Part shown: piece after piece, positions 7,339 to 15,797 of the stretch
How the letters are laid out: every line of letters begins with the position of its first letter
How positions within the stretch are numbered: the first letter of the stretch is position 1
Assembly: GCA_018066285.1 (NCBI GenBank)
Contig: JAGHRS010000002.1
Location: 186,001-250,000 of the forward strand
Length of the DNA: 64,000 nucleotides
Direction of reading: 5' to 3'
From: Candidatus Treponema caballi
GTDB taxonomy: Bacteria; Spirochaetota; Spirochaetia; Treponematales; Treponemataceae
The notes under the pieces: model-generated
The model's input: only the letters and a program-made list of their open reading frames with translations
Databases searched by the model: none
What the model was told of the DNA's origin: nothing
Position numbers and translations under genes: made by a program

Positions 7339-9075
7339 ATGGAAGAAGTATTTTTACCACGCATTGAGTTTTCTGATTACGAAGACTTTTACAAGAATTA
7401 TAAGATAAACGTTCCTGACAATTTCAACTTTTCATATGATGTCATGGATGTGCTCGCTGAAAAATGCGGCAACAAGCGCGCCCTCGTCTGGACAAATGAT
7501 GAAGGCCTTTCCCACGGGTTCTCGTTTGCAGAGCTGAAAGAGCGTATTGATGCAACGGCTTCCTTCTTCAGAGAGGCAGGAATCGGCAAGGGCGACATGG
7601 TCATGCTGATCCTGCAGCGCCGCTACGAGTTCTGGTTTTCAATCCTTGCGCTGCACAAGCTTGGCGCGACTGCAATCCCTGCAACGCACATGCTTACAAA
7701 GGAAGACATCGTGTACCGCAACAATGCGGCTTCAATAAAGGCCGTCGTCGCCGTCAACGATGGAGACATCCTCTCTCACATTGACGCGTCGCTTTCTGAA
7801 AGCCCGTCGCTCAAAATCCGCATTGCCGTAAACCCGCATGGACTTGATGTGCTTTCAAAAGACGATTACACCAGCCCGGACGGTACGCTGCATGAAGGTA
7901 AGGTGCTTCCAGAAGGCTGGCTCGACTTTGTTGCAGGAACTTCTGCCGCTCCTGCCTTCAAGGCACCAACTGCTGAGGAACGCAAGGCGCTCAACAGGAA
8001 TGACGACATCATGCTCGCATACTTTACAAGCGGCACGACAAGCCATCCAAAGCTTGTTGCTCACGACTTCACCTATCCGCTCGGACACATTGTCACAGCC
8101 AAGTACTGGCAGCAGGTCAAGAAAGACGGCCTTCACCTTACCGTTGCTGACACGGGCTGGGGAAAGGCTGTCTGGGGAAAGCTCTACGGTCAGTTCATCT
8201 GCGAGTGCGCAGTTTTCGTATATGACTATCATGCAAAATTCAAGCCGATTGACCTTTTGAAACAGGTTGAGACGCACAAGATAACGTCTTTCTGCGCACC
8301 GCCGACAATTTACCGATTCCTCATTCAGGAAGACCTTTCCCAGTTTGACCTTTCTACGCTCGAACACTGCTCAACTGCAGGCGAGCCGCTTTCTGAGGAA
8401 GTATTCAACAAATGGAAAGCCATGACGGGTCTTGAGCTCCGCGAAGGTTTCGGCCAGACGGAGACAACCTGCTCAATCCTCAACTTTGGTCAGGAGCGCG
8501 TAAAACCGGGCTCAATCGGAAAGCCGGCACCGTACTACAACGTTGTCCTTCTGAACGATGACCTTGAAGAATGCGAAGACGGTGAAGTAGGGCAGATTGC
8601 TTTCCCGATTAATGACGGCCGTTTCCCAGGTCTTTTCCTTGAATACTACCGCGACCCGCAGAAGACTGCTGAAGTCAATCATGACGGCTATTATTTCACC
8701 GGCGACACTGCTTGGCGTGACGAAGACGGTTTCTTCTGGTTTACAGGAAGAAGCGATGATGTTATAAAATGTTCAGGATACCGCATCGGAACGTTTGAGG
8801 TTGAAAGCGTCCTCATGCAGCATCCGGCTGTTGTTGAATGCGCCGTTACGGCAGCTCCGGACCCGGTACGCGGACAGGTCGTCAAGGCGACGATCGTACT
8901 TGCAAAGAACTACAAACCGGGCAGTGCAGAGCTTGTAAAGGAGATTCAGAAGTTCGTCAAGGAGACGACCGCTCCGTACAAGTATCCGCGCATAGTTGAG
9001 TTTGTTGACGAGCTGCCGAAGACAATCAGCGGCAAAATCAAGAGAAGAGACTTACGCGAAAAGACAGATAAGTGA
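7339..9075 (+). CDS. Acyl-CoA synthetase, AMP-forming (copy 1)
   Basis: 578 residues from the ATG at 7339, chosen over the ORF-track start at 7303 because AAGGA precedes it and the paralog at 9663 begins with the same MEE sequence. ANL-superfamily motifs: YFTSGTTSHPK (phosphate loop), GEPLSEE, EGFGQTETT (A5), YYFTGDTAWRDEDGF (A7 hinge Asp), FTGRSDDVIKCSGYRIG (A8) and PKTISGKIKRRDLR with the catalytic Lys. The pattern is closest to medium-chain (ACSM-like) acyl-CoA synthetases, which adenylate a carboxylic acid and transfer it to CoA in the cytoplasm. The natural acid is unknown; short or branched fatty acids or aryl acids are candidates. It lies between two XRE-cupin regulators and is probably translated near the next one, whose RBS overlaps its stop. 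Confidence 0.9.
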   Translation: MEEVFLPRIEFSDYEDFYKNYKINVPDNFNFSYDVMDVLAEKCGNKRALVWTNDEGLSHGFSFAELKERIDATASFFREAGIGKGDMVMLILQRRYEFWFSILALHKLGATAIPATHMLTKEDIVYRNNAASIKAVVAVNDGDILSHIDASLSESPSLKIRIAVNPHGLDVLSKDDYTSPDGTLHEGKVLPEGWLDFVAGTSAAPAFKAPTAEERKALNRNDDIMLAYFTSGTTSHPKLVAHDFTYPLGHIVTAKYWQQVKKDGLHLTVADTGWGKAVWGKLYGQFICECAVFVYDYHAKFKPIDLLKQVETHKITSFCAPPTIYRFLIQEDLSQFDLSTLEHCSTAGEPLSEEVFNKWKAMTGLELREGFGQTETTCSILNFGQERVKPGSIGKPAPYYNVVLLNDDLEECEDGEVGQIAFPINDGRFPGLFLEYYRDPQKTAEVNHDGYYFTGDTAWRDEDGFFWFTGRSDDVIKCSGYRIGTFEVESVLMQHPAVVECAVTAAPDPVRGQVVKATIVLAKNYKPGSAELVKEIQKFVKETTAPYKYPRIVEFVDELPKTISGKIKRRDLREKTDK

Positions 9076-9089
9076 CAGGAGGAATAGAT

Positions 9090-9644
9090 ATGGATGAGCA
9101 GATTAAGGCAGTAGCAGAAAGACTTCGCGGACTCAGGGACTGTTTCGATACAACTGAGGAAGAAGCGGCAGAAATCTGTGGTGTCAGCGTTGAAGAATAC
9201 AAGCGCTATGAATCCGGTGAAGTGGATATTCCTCTGGGTGCCATGTTCAGCATGGGTAAAAAGTTCAATGTAGACATCAACTCGTTTCTGACGGGACTTG
9301 AACCGCATAAAGTGTCATATTTCCATACACCAAAAGGAAAAGGCGTGTCAGTAAACCGCTATGCAGACTATCATTTCGAGTCACTCGCATTTGGCTTTGC
9401 GGACCGTAAATCTGACCCGTTCCTTGTTACCATTAATCCTGGCGATATCGATGAAATCCATCCGGTAACACATCCGGGACAGGAGTTCAATTACTGCATT
9501 GAAGGAACGGTACGCGTCATGGTTGGTGAAAACGAAATCATCCTTAAAGAAGGCGATTCCCTCTACTTTGATTCATCAAAGCCGCACGGACAGCAGAATG
9601 TCGGCGACAAGAGATGCCAGTTCATTACAATCATCCTGAATTAA
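9090..9644 (+). CDS. XRE-family regulator with C-terminal cupin domain (copy 2)
   Basis: 184 residues from the ATG at 9090, which has AGGAGG seven bases upstream; the earlier ORF-track start at 9072 overlaps the preceding stop. Domain order is as in copy 1: helix-turn-helix at 1-65 (EEEAAEICGVSVEEYKRYES) and cupin at about 100-184 (THPGQEFNYCIEG, GDSLYFDSSKPHG). The first cupin motif has Gln where copy 1 has His, so metal or ligand binding may differ between the two. It lies 14 bp after the first synthetase gene and 18 bp before the second, so the four genes probably form one operon-like cluster made by duplication of a regulator/enzyme pair. Confidence 0.88.
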   Translation: MDEQIKAVAERLRGLRDCFDTTEEEAAEICGVSVEEYKRYESGEVDIPLGAMFSMGKKFNVDINSFLTGLEPHKVSYFHTPKGKGVSVNRYADYHFESLAFGFADRKSDPFLVTINPGDIDEIHPVTHPGQEFNYCIEGTVRVMVGENEIILKEGDSLYFDSSKPHGQQNVGDKRCQFITIILN

Positions 9645-9662
9645 TAACGGTCGGTAATACAT

Positions 9663-11372
9663 ATGGAAGAACAGTTCTTAGAGCGTACAGAGTTTGAAAA
9701 CTACAAGGATTTCTATAACAACTACAAACTGAAGGTTCCTGAAAACTTCAACTTCGGCTATGACGTCATCGATGTTATTGCAGAGCGCACGCCTGATAAG
9801 AAAGCTCTCGTCTGGACAAACGATGAAGGCGACTATCTTGAAATCACGTTCGGCAGACTCAAGGAACTTTCCGATGCCGCTGCGTCTTTCTACATGAGTC
9901 AGGGGATCGGACACGGAGACTTCGTCATGCTCATCCTGCAGCGCCGCTACGAGTTCTGGATAAGCATGGTTGCCCTTCATAAGCTCGGTGCTGTCGCCAT
10001 TCCGGCCACCCATATGCTTACAAAAGAAGACCTCGTGTACCGTAACAATGCGGTCAACATGAAGATGATTGTCGCCGTCAATGTGCCAGACGTCATTCAG
10101 CACGTTAACGAGTCACGCGCCGAATCTCCAAGTCTGAAATCCTGCGTTTTCGTGAACGCGTTCGGCGTTGACCGCCCTGTAGAAAATCCGCCAGAAGGCT
10201 GGATTGACTTCACTGCCGGCTGCAAGAACGCAGCTCCGTTCCCGAAGCTTGACCGCGACAAGGTCTCTCACAACAGCGATTACATGCTCGGCTATTTCAC
10301 TTCCGGAACTACAAGCCATCCGAAACTTGCAATACACAACTTCCTGTACCCGCTTGGCCACATTACTACTGCAAAGTACTGGCAGCATGTCCAGAACGGC
10401 GGCCTGCATCTGACCGTCGCTGATTCCGGCTGGGCAAAGACGGCTTGGGGCCGCCTGTACGGCCAGTGGATCTGCGAGACAGCGCTGTTCGTCTACGACT
10501 ACCATTCCCGCTTCCAGCCAATTGACCTGCTGCATCAGGTACAGAAGCATAAAGTAACGACATTCTGCGCTCCGCCGACAATCTACCGTTTCCTGATCAA
10601 GGAAGACCTTTCAGGCATAGACCTTTCTTCTCTCACTCACTGCTCAACCGCAGGCGAGCCGCTTTCAGAAGAAGTTTTCAACCAGTGGAAGCGCATTACC
10701 GGCCTTGAGATTACCGAAGGTTTCGGCCAGTCAGAGACGACCGTTTCGCTGTTCAACTTCAGCGGTGAGAAAATAAAGCCAGGTTCAATCGGAAAGCCGT
10801 GTCCGTACTACAATGCCTGCCTGCTTGACGACAACAATGAGGAAGTCGGCGTCGCAGTCATCGGACAGCTCTGCTTCAAGCTCGACAAAGAGAAGTTCCC
10901 TGAAACTGACGGCCGTTTCCCAGGCCTTGTATGCGAATATTACGGCGAGCCTGAAAAGACAGCCGCAGTGTTCCATGACGGTTATTATTACACAGGCGAC
11001 CAGGCATGGCGCGACGACGACGGTTACTATTGGTTCACCGGCCGCTGCGATGACGTCATCAAGTGCTCGGGCTACCGCATCGGTACGTTCGAGGTTGAAA
11101 GCGTCCTTATGAAGCATCCTGCAGTTGTGGAATGCGCTGTCACCGGCGCCCCAGACCCCGTCCGCGGCCAGGTCGTAAAGGCGACAATCGTCCTTGCAAA
11201 AGACTACAAGCCTGGTGATGAGACGCTTGTCAAAGAGATTCAACGTTTCGTAAAGGAAACGACCGCGCCGTACAAGTACCCGCGCATCGTTGAGTTTGTC
11301 GATGCTCTGCCAAAGACGACAAGCGGCAAGATCATGCGTAAGGAAATACGTTCAAAGGACGAAGCCCGTTGA
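9663..11372 (+). CDS. Acyl-CoA synthetase, AMP-forming (copy 2)
   Basis: 569 residues, clearly paralogous to the synthetase at 7339-9075 over the whole length. Motifs: YFTSGTTSHPK, GEPLSEE, EGFGQSETT, YYYTGDQAWRDDDGY, FTGRCDDVIKCSGYRIG and PKTTSGKIMRKEIR with the catalytic Lys. The last ~120 residues are nearly identical to copy 1, while the segment around 160-215 is more different, and the acid-binding pocket may therefore differ. It should convert a carboxylic acid, ATP and CoA to acyl-CoA, AMP and pyrophosphate. Its 3' end overlaps by 21 bp the convergent envelope-protein gene at 11352-12101, with no visible terminator between them. Confidence 0.9.
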   Translation: MEEQFLERTEFENYKDFYNNYKLKVPENFNFGYDVIDVIAERTPDKKALVWTNDEGDYLEITFGRLKELSDAAASFYMSQGIGHGDFVMLILQRRYEFWISMVALHKLGAVAIPATHMLTKEDLVYRNNAVNMKMIVAVNVPDVIQHVNESRAESPSLKSCVFVNAFGVDRPVENPPEGWIDFTAGCKNAAPFPKLDRDKVSHNSDYMLGYFTSGTTSHPKLAIHNFLYPLGHITTAKYWQHVQNGGLHLTVADSGWAKTAWGRLYGQWICETALFVYDYHSRFQPIDLLHQVQKHKVTTFCAPPTIYRFLIKEDLSGIDLSSLTHCSTAGEPLSEEVFNQWKRITGLEITEGFGQSETTVSLFNFSGEKIKPGSIGKPCPYYNACLLDDNNEEVGVAVIGQLCFKLDKEKFPETDGRFPGLVCEYYGEPEKTAAVFHDGYYYTGDQAWRDDDGYYWFTGRCDDVIKCSGYRIGTFEVESVLMKHPAVVECAVTGAPDPVRGQVVKATIVLAKDYKPGDETLVKEIQRFVKETTAPYKYPRIVEFVDALPKTTSGKIMRKEIRSKDEAR

Positions 11373-12101
11373 AAGCCCGATAGAGAAGGGAATGGGTGAA
11401 TTAAGCTGCCGTTCGGGATTCCATGCATCCACCATAGTTTTCAGTTTGATGCTCATAAAAGGAAGATAGACATGTATTCCAAGACCGGCGTCGACTGCAA
11501 CTCCTGAAATGTTGGTGACCGTATTGTTTACGTACAGCACGTCTGTCAGTATTTTAATTTCTGCAGGTGTGTCCTCTTTATAAGCCGTGAAGACAAGCCC
11601 TCCACCGATTTTTGAATTGCTTCCCGCTGAAGAATTATTCAGTTTATACAGAAAAGACAGGTCAATGATGGACTCGCCTGTGTCAAAGATGATGTCGGCA
11701 GAACAGAAATATGTGTCCGGTTTGAAAACATTATCGTGACTCAGATTCAATCCTCCGGATGCGAGAAGAGAAAAATCATTCAGGATTATTCCCGCTCCTC
11801 CTGTAATAAACGGAACGATTCCGGTTTTGTTGATGTTGTTGTTTATGCCGCCTGAAAGTACGAAAATACTCAGGTATTTGTTATAGAGAAGTGATGCAGA
11901 ATAAACGCCGTTGTTTTCATAGGAGAGTTCTGCTGAAAGATTTGAGTTGTTCTCGAAAGTTTCTTCAAGGGAGAATTCCGTTCCAATAAGAAATGAGTCT
12001 CCCTGAGAATCATACGTGAGTCCGGCAGAAACCTCTGTGGCAAAAGCTGAGGTTGCAGCGAGAAATACCAGTATGCAGGCGGTTATGATTGTCTTCTTCA
12101 A
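11352..12101 (-). CDS. Predicted envelope protein with signal peptide, unknown function
   Basis: 249 residues. The N-terminus MKKTIITACILVFLAATSAFA is a clear Sec signal peptide with cleavage expected after SAFA. The rest is rich in alternating hydrophobic and polar residues with frequent Gly, Ser, Asn and Tyr (LSAELSYENNGVYSASLLY), as expected of amphipathic beta-strands of an outer-membrane barrel. No family is recognised. The start overlaps the stop of the 390-residue gene by 4 bp (ATGA), so the two are translationally coupled. Its 3' end runs 21 bp into the convergent synthetase gene. A small treponemal outer-membrane or periplasmic protein is likely. Confidence 0.7.
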   Translation of the reverse strand: MKKTIITACILVFLAATSAFATEVSAGLTYDSQGDSFLIGTEFSLEETFENNSNLSAELSYENNGVYSASLLYNKYLSIFVLSGGINNNINKTGIVPFITGGAGIILNDFSLLASGGLNLSHDNVFKPDTYFCSADIIFDTGESIIDLSFLYKLNNSSAGSNSKIGGGLVFTAYKEDTPAEIKILTDVLYVNNTVTNISGVAVDAGLGIHVYLPFMSIKLKTMVDAWNPERQLNSPIPFSIGLSTGFVL

Positions 12102-13270
12102 AATTGTGCCTTAAAACTGAGTGACAACTTGAAAAACTTTGCCATGTCCATATATTCAAGCGGATGAATCAGAACTGACGTTTTTAAGTTGCCTGAAAAC
12201 ATTGAGTAATCAAGATGCGGTGTTATGACGACATCAATGGTTTCAGGGTTGGAAATGTCAACAGTGCGTTGAGAACTTGCGGTGACATCAAGCCCTGCCG
12301 TTGCTGTATGACTGAGCATAAGGAAAGGCAGTGTCTCTATGTTCAGATTGCAGCCCAGCGGATGTGATACAGTCTGCAGGTTGCGCAATGCTGCATCTGA
12401 TATATTGAAGAAAGAAACATTAAGGTTGAAGCTTGACAGAGCAATTCGTGGTTCGATAAACAGATGAAGATTGTCAAGACCCGGAGCCTCAATATTCTGT
12501 ATGTTTATGTCTGATACTCCTGCCTGAAGGAACAGGTTCATCCTGTCCGTAATGTTGATTACGGTAGAAAGACCTCCGTGCAGGATTATACTTTTAATAA
12601 GGATGAAAACTTCTTCTCCTGATTCTGTTTTGTTCTCAACAGGGAGTGTGAGTCCGAAATCTGTATCAAAGATTGAGTCGCCTGCCAGAAATGCATATCT
12701 GAAAGCACCGTTGAGCTGAGGTGTTTTTTCTCCATCATCTGATGTGTCATAGAAAGCATTTATTGAAAGCGCGTTTGGACCGAAATCATCAACATAAGAA
12801 AAACCGACTCCGGAGAAAAGGTGCATGTTTGCAGAAACAGGGGCAATGGCTGGTGTCAGGAGAGAAGATTCAAAGGTATGAACTCCGAGTGTCTGTTTTA
12901 CAAAAGTATCTGAGCCAAATGAGTTCTGGTCTCCGAGCAGTGCGGAAATCCGCCTGATTCTTCCTTCTGTGTAAAATGAATATGTTCCTGAAAGTTCATT
13001 TATGGAGAATGTTGATGGGGTTTCCCGGAACAGACCGTTGCTGACGATGTCTCCGGTTCCAAACTGGAAGTTGCCTCTGAAGGAAAGTGTATCGTTAAGT
13101 GCGTACTGACCGGCAACAACACCTTTTGCATATACTTCCAGGGTATTGTCAGCGGGCTGCAGATCAAGTGATACTCCTGCAAAACCGGCGAAGGATGATT
13201 CTGCGGCAACAGCTGAGAGAATAATTGTAGAAAACAGTATGGTGAGCGTTTTCTTGAAATTCAGTTCCAT
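12098..13270 (-). CDS. Predicted outer-membrane beta-barrel protein
   Basis: 390 residues with an N-terminal signal peptide (KKTLTILFSTIILSAVAAESSFA) and a C-terminus ending LSLSFKAQF. A final aromatic Phe after alternating hydrophobic residues is the usual beta-signal of outer-membrane barrel proteins. The whole mature part has repeated beta-strand patterns and no known domain. GGAG precedes the ATG at 13270, and a small GGGGATAAATCCCC hairpin lies in the leader. It is the first gene of a two-gene operon with the 249-residue envelope protein, divergent from cheA with only 130 bp between. Function is unknown; a porin-like or lineage-specific surface protein is a guess. Confidence 0.72.
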   Translation of the reverse strand: MELNFKKTLTILFSTIILSAVAAESSFAGFAGVSLDLQPADNTLEVYAKGVVAGQYALNDTLSFRGNFQFGTGDIVSNGLFRETPSTFSINELSGTYSFYTEGRIRRISALLGDQNSFGSDTFVKQTLGVHTFESSLLTPAIAPVSANMHLFSGVGFSYVDDFGPNALSINAFYDTSDDGEKTPQLNGAFRYAFLAGDSIFDTDFGLTLPVENKTESGEEVFILIKSIILHGGLSTVINITDRMNLFLQAGVSDINIQNIEAPGLDNLHLFIEPRIALSSFNLNVSFFNISDAALRNLQTVSHPLGCNLNIETLPFLMLSHTATAGLDVTASSQRTVDISNPETIDVVITPHLDYSMFSGNLKTSVLIHPLEYMDMAKFFKLSLSFKAQF

Positions 13271-13366
13271 GACAGTTACTCCAGGGGATAAATCCCCCTT
13301 ACAGTATCGGCAAAACTATCAAAATATTATACAAAACTTCAAAAATCTATTTTCCTTTTATTTTGC

Positions 13367-13394
13367 TTGACTTATCAATTCTTGCTGATAAAAT
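13367..13394 (+). promoter_or_regulatory. Promoter of the che operon, predicted leaderless
   Basis: TTGACT and TAAAAT with a 16-base spacer. The -10 hexamer is followed by exactly six bases (GAAAGT) and then the cheA ATG, so transcription should begin at or within a base of the start codon. No Shine-Dalgarno is present. Confidence 0.7.
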
Positions 13395-13400
13395 GAAAGT

Positions 13401-15797
13401 ATGAGTGACTATCTTGATATTAACAACGAAGAATTGCTAAAAGACTTCTTCAGTGAAGCAGACCAGCAGGTCGAAAATCTTGAAAGCAATATTCTTGTTA
13501 TTGAAAACGACCCAGGTAATCATGAAGCAATTGACGAAATTTTCAGAGCTGCGCATACGCTGAAAGGTGGATCCGCAACTGTTGAAATGCATGAGCTCTC
13601 TGAGTTTACACATGCCGTAGAAGATTTGCTTGATGAGTTGCGTTCACAAACCATTACGGTTACAGAACCTGTTGTTGATGTTCTGTTGAATGCTATTGAT
13701 ATTATTAAGGCAATGCTTGAGGCCCGCTCAAACGGAGATGTTTATTCCGATGATGTTGAGCCTATAAAAAAACAGCTGCGTTCTTTCATCCCGGATAAAA
13801 AAGACGGCAAAAAGAAGAAATCGGATGGTTCAAAGCCTTCTCTTGCTGATCTTCAGAAACCGGCTGCTGCTCCTGCAGAAAAGGCTCCTGCTGCCCCTGC
13901 TGGTGGCAATGCTGCACCTGTCCTTTCTGAGTATGAGATGCTTGAACTTAAGGAGAATTGCGGTAAAGACGAGAAACTCTGGTCCGTCACTGTTGAATTT
14001 GATGAATCAAATCCAATGAACAGTGTCGGCGGTATTCAGGTCTTTGCCTCCCTCAAGGAAAAGGGAACAATCCTTAAGACGCAGCCAGACTTTGATGAGC
14101 TTTATGAGGATGAATTCCATCCTGTCGTTGTATATTTCCTTGCTTCCAAGGCAACTGCTGATGAACTGGAGGATGCTTCTTTCCTTTCAGATGTAACCAA
14201 CAGTACAAACGCTGTCTGTCTTGAAGGACAGACTGGAGCTGCTGAGCCTGCACCTGCTGCAGAAGCTCCTGCCCCAGCTGCGGCGCCTGCTGAACCGGAA
14301 GAAAAGGAAGAAGCTCCGGCATCTGCTGCAGAAGCTCCTGCTCCGGAGGCCGCAAAAGCCGCTCCTGCCCCTGCCAAGGCAAAGCCACAGGGCGGACAGC
14401 AGCACTCACAGGGAAGTATCCTCCGTGTAGATTCAAAGCGTATTGACTATCTGCTGAACCTTGTTTCTGAAACAGTCATCACAAAGGCTGCCTTCAACCA
14501 GACGGCACTGCAGGTTGGTGATCTTCAGGTACAGCTGCAGACGCTTGAAACTTCTTACAAAGAAAAGGTCAGAAAGCTGCTCGATCAGATTCCACGATAT
14601 CTTGAATCACTTCAGGATGGTGCATCCCTCAAGCAGATAAAATCTTCTATTAATGAAGATTATGGTGACCTCAACAACGTATTCGATCCTTTCGACAATT
14701 CATTCAAGAATCTTGCCGGAAAGTTCCGTTCATCAACACAGAATCTTGGACGCATTGCAGGTGAACTGCAGGAAGGCGTCATGAAAATCCGAATGGTTCC
14801 TATCAGCCAGATTTTCTCACGTTTCCCACGTGTTGTCCGCGATTTGAGCCGTGACCTCAACAAGAAAGTCAATCTTGTCGTAGAAGGTGAGGACACGGAA
14901 CTTGACAAGTCAGTCATTGAGGACCTTCTGGATCCTATCATGCACTGCGTACGTAACTCTCTCGACCATGGTATCGAGTCACCGGACGTCCGCAAGAAGG
15001 CTGGTAAGAACGAGGAAGGAACGCTCATCCTGAAGGCAAGTAACGAAGGAAACCTCATCATCATCGATATTATTGATGACGGTGGTGGAATTGATGTTCA
15101 GAAAATCCGCGATAAGGCAATCCAGCGCGGACTTATTCATCCGAACAAGATCATTACTGATCAGGAAGCTTTCTCGCTCATGTTTGAGCCGGGCTTCTCG
15201 ACAGCAGATAAGATTACGAACGTTTCTGGCCGCGGTGTCGGTCTTGACGTTGTAAAGAAGCAGATTGAAAAGCTGAATGGTACGGTCATCGTAACGTCAG
15301 AGAAGGGTATGGGCTCTAAGTTCAGTATCCGCCTGCCGCTTACACTTGCCATTATCCAGGGTCTGCTTGTACGTGTCGGTTCTGAAGTGTACTCAATCCC
15401 GATTGCATCTGTCATTGAGTCTGTACGCGTTCATTCTGATGAAATCAACCGCATTGATAACTACGAGGTTCTCAATGTACGTAACGAGGTCATCAGTATC
15501 CTGCGTCTGAGCAGACTGTTCGGCATACGTAATACGGAAGAATCTGAGTACAGTTTCATTGTTATTGTTGGTAGTGCTGACAAGAAGATTGGTGTCATGG
15601 TCGATGCCCTCATCGGTGAGGAAGACGTCGTTATCAAGCCGTTACGCGACCAGTTCACCAATTCTCCGGGAATTGCCGGTGCATCCATTCTTGGTGATGG
15701 TTCCGTATCACTGATTATTGATGTAAGCCAGCTGCTTGAACTTGGTGTCAAGCAGGAACTTAATGCGCGCAATGAGCAGGAATTAGAGGTGATGTAA
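13401..15797 (+). CDS. cheA: Chemotaxis histidine kinase CheA
   Basis: 798 residues. The P1 phosphotransfer domain is at 1-130, with the phospho-accepting His52 in AHTLKGGSATV. Lys-rich and Ala/Pro-rich linkers at about 135-175 and 270-335 separate P1 and a P2-like region from the P3 dimerisation domain (about 340-475). The P4 ATPase has HCVRNSLDHGIE (N box), DDGGGID (G1) and GRGVGLDVV (G2). The P5 CheW-like domain covers about 660-790. CheA reads receptor state and passes phosphate to CheY and CheB. First gene of the cheA-cheWR-cheX-cheY operon; the stop overlaps the next start by one base. The upstream promoter predicts a leaderless message. All catalytic motifs are present. Confidence 0.97.
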   Translation: MSDYLDINNEELLKDFFSEADQQVENLESNILVIENDPGNHEAIDEIFRAAHTLKGGSATVEMHELSEFTHAVEDLLDELRSQTITVTEPVVDVLLNAIDIIKAMLEARSNGDVYSDDVEPIKKQLRSFIPDKKDGKKKKSDGSKPSLADLQKPAAAPAEKAPAAPAGGNAAPVLSEYEMLELKENCGKDEKLWSVTVEFDESNPMNSVGGIQVFASLKEKGTILKTQPDFDELYEDEFHPVVVYFLASKATADELEDASFLSDVTNSTNAVCLEGQTGAAEPAPAAEAPAPAAAPAEPEEKEEAPASAAEAPAPEAAKAAPAPAKAKPQGGQQHSQGSILRVDSKRIDYLLNLVSETVITKAAFNQTALQVGDLQVQLQTLETSYKEKVRKLLDQIPRYLESLQDGASLKQIKSSINEDYGDLNNVFDPFDNSFKNLAGKFRSSTQNLGRIAGELQEGVMKIRMVPISQIFSRFPRVVRDLSRDLNKKVNLVVEGEDTELDKSVIEDLLDPIMHCVRNSLDHGIESPDVRKKAGKNEEGTLILKASNEGNLIIIDIIDDGGGIDVQKIRDKAIQRGLIHPNKIITDQEAFSLMFEPGFSTADKITNVSGRGVGLDVVKKQIEKLNGTVIVTSEKGMGSKFSIRLPLTLAIIQGLLVRVGSEVYSIPIASVIESVRVHSDEINRIDNYEVLNVRNEVISILRLSRLFGIRNTEESEYSFIVIVGSADKKIGVMVDALIGEEDVVIKPLRDQFTNSPGIAGASILGDGSVSLIIDVSQLLELGVKQELNARNEQELEVM

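Noticed and set aside
6660-11372. Horizontally acquired island of the synthetase pairs
   Set aside because: Base composition and codon use look like the neighbours, and no mobile gene or tRNA boundary flanks the cluster.
14102-14377. Alanine-rich minus-strand ORFs opposite cheA
   Set aside because: They are antisense to the Ala/Pro linker of CheA and reflect its codon bias.
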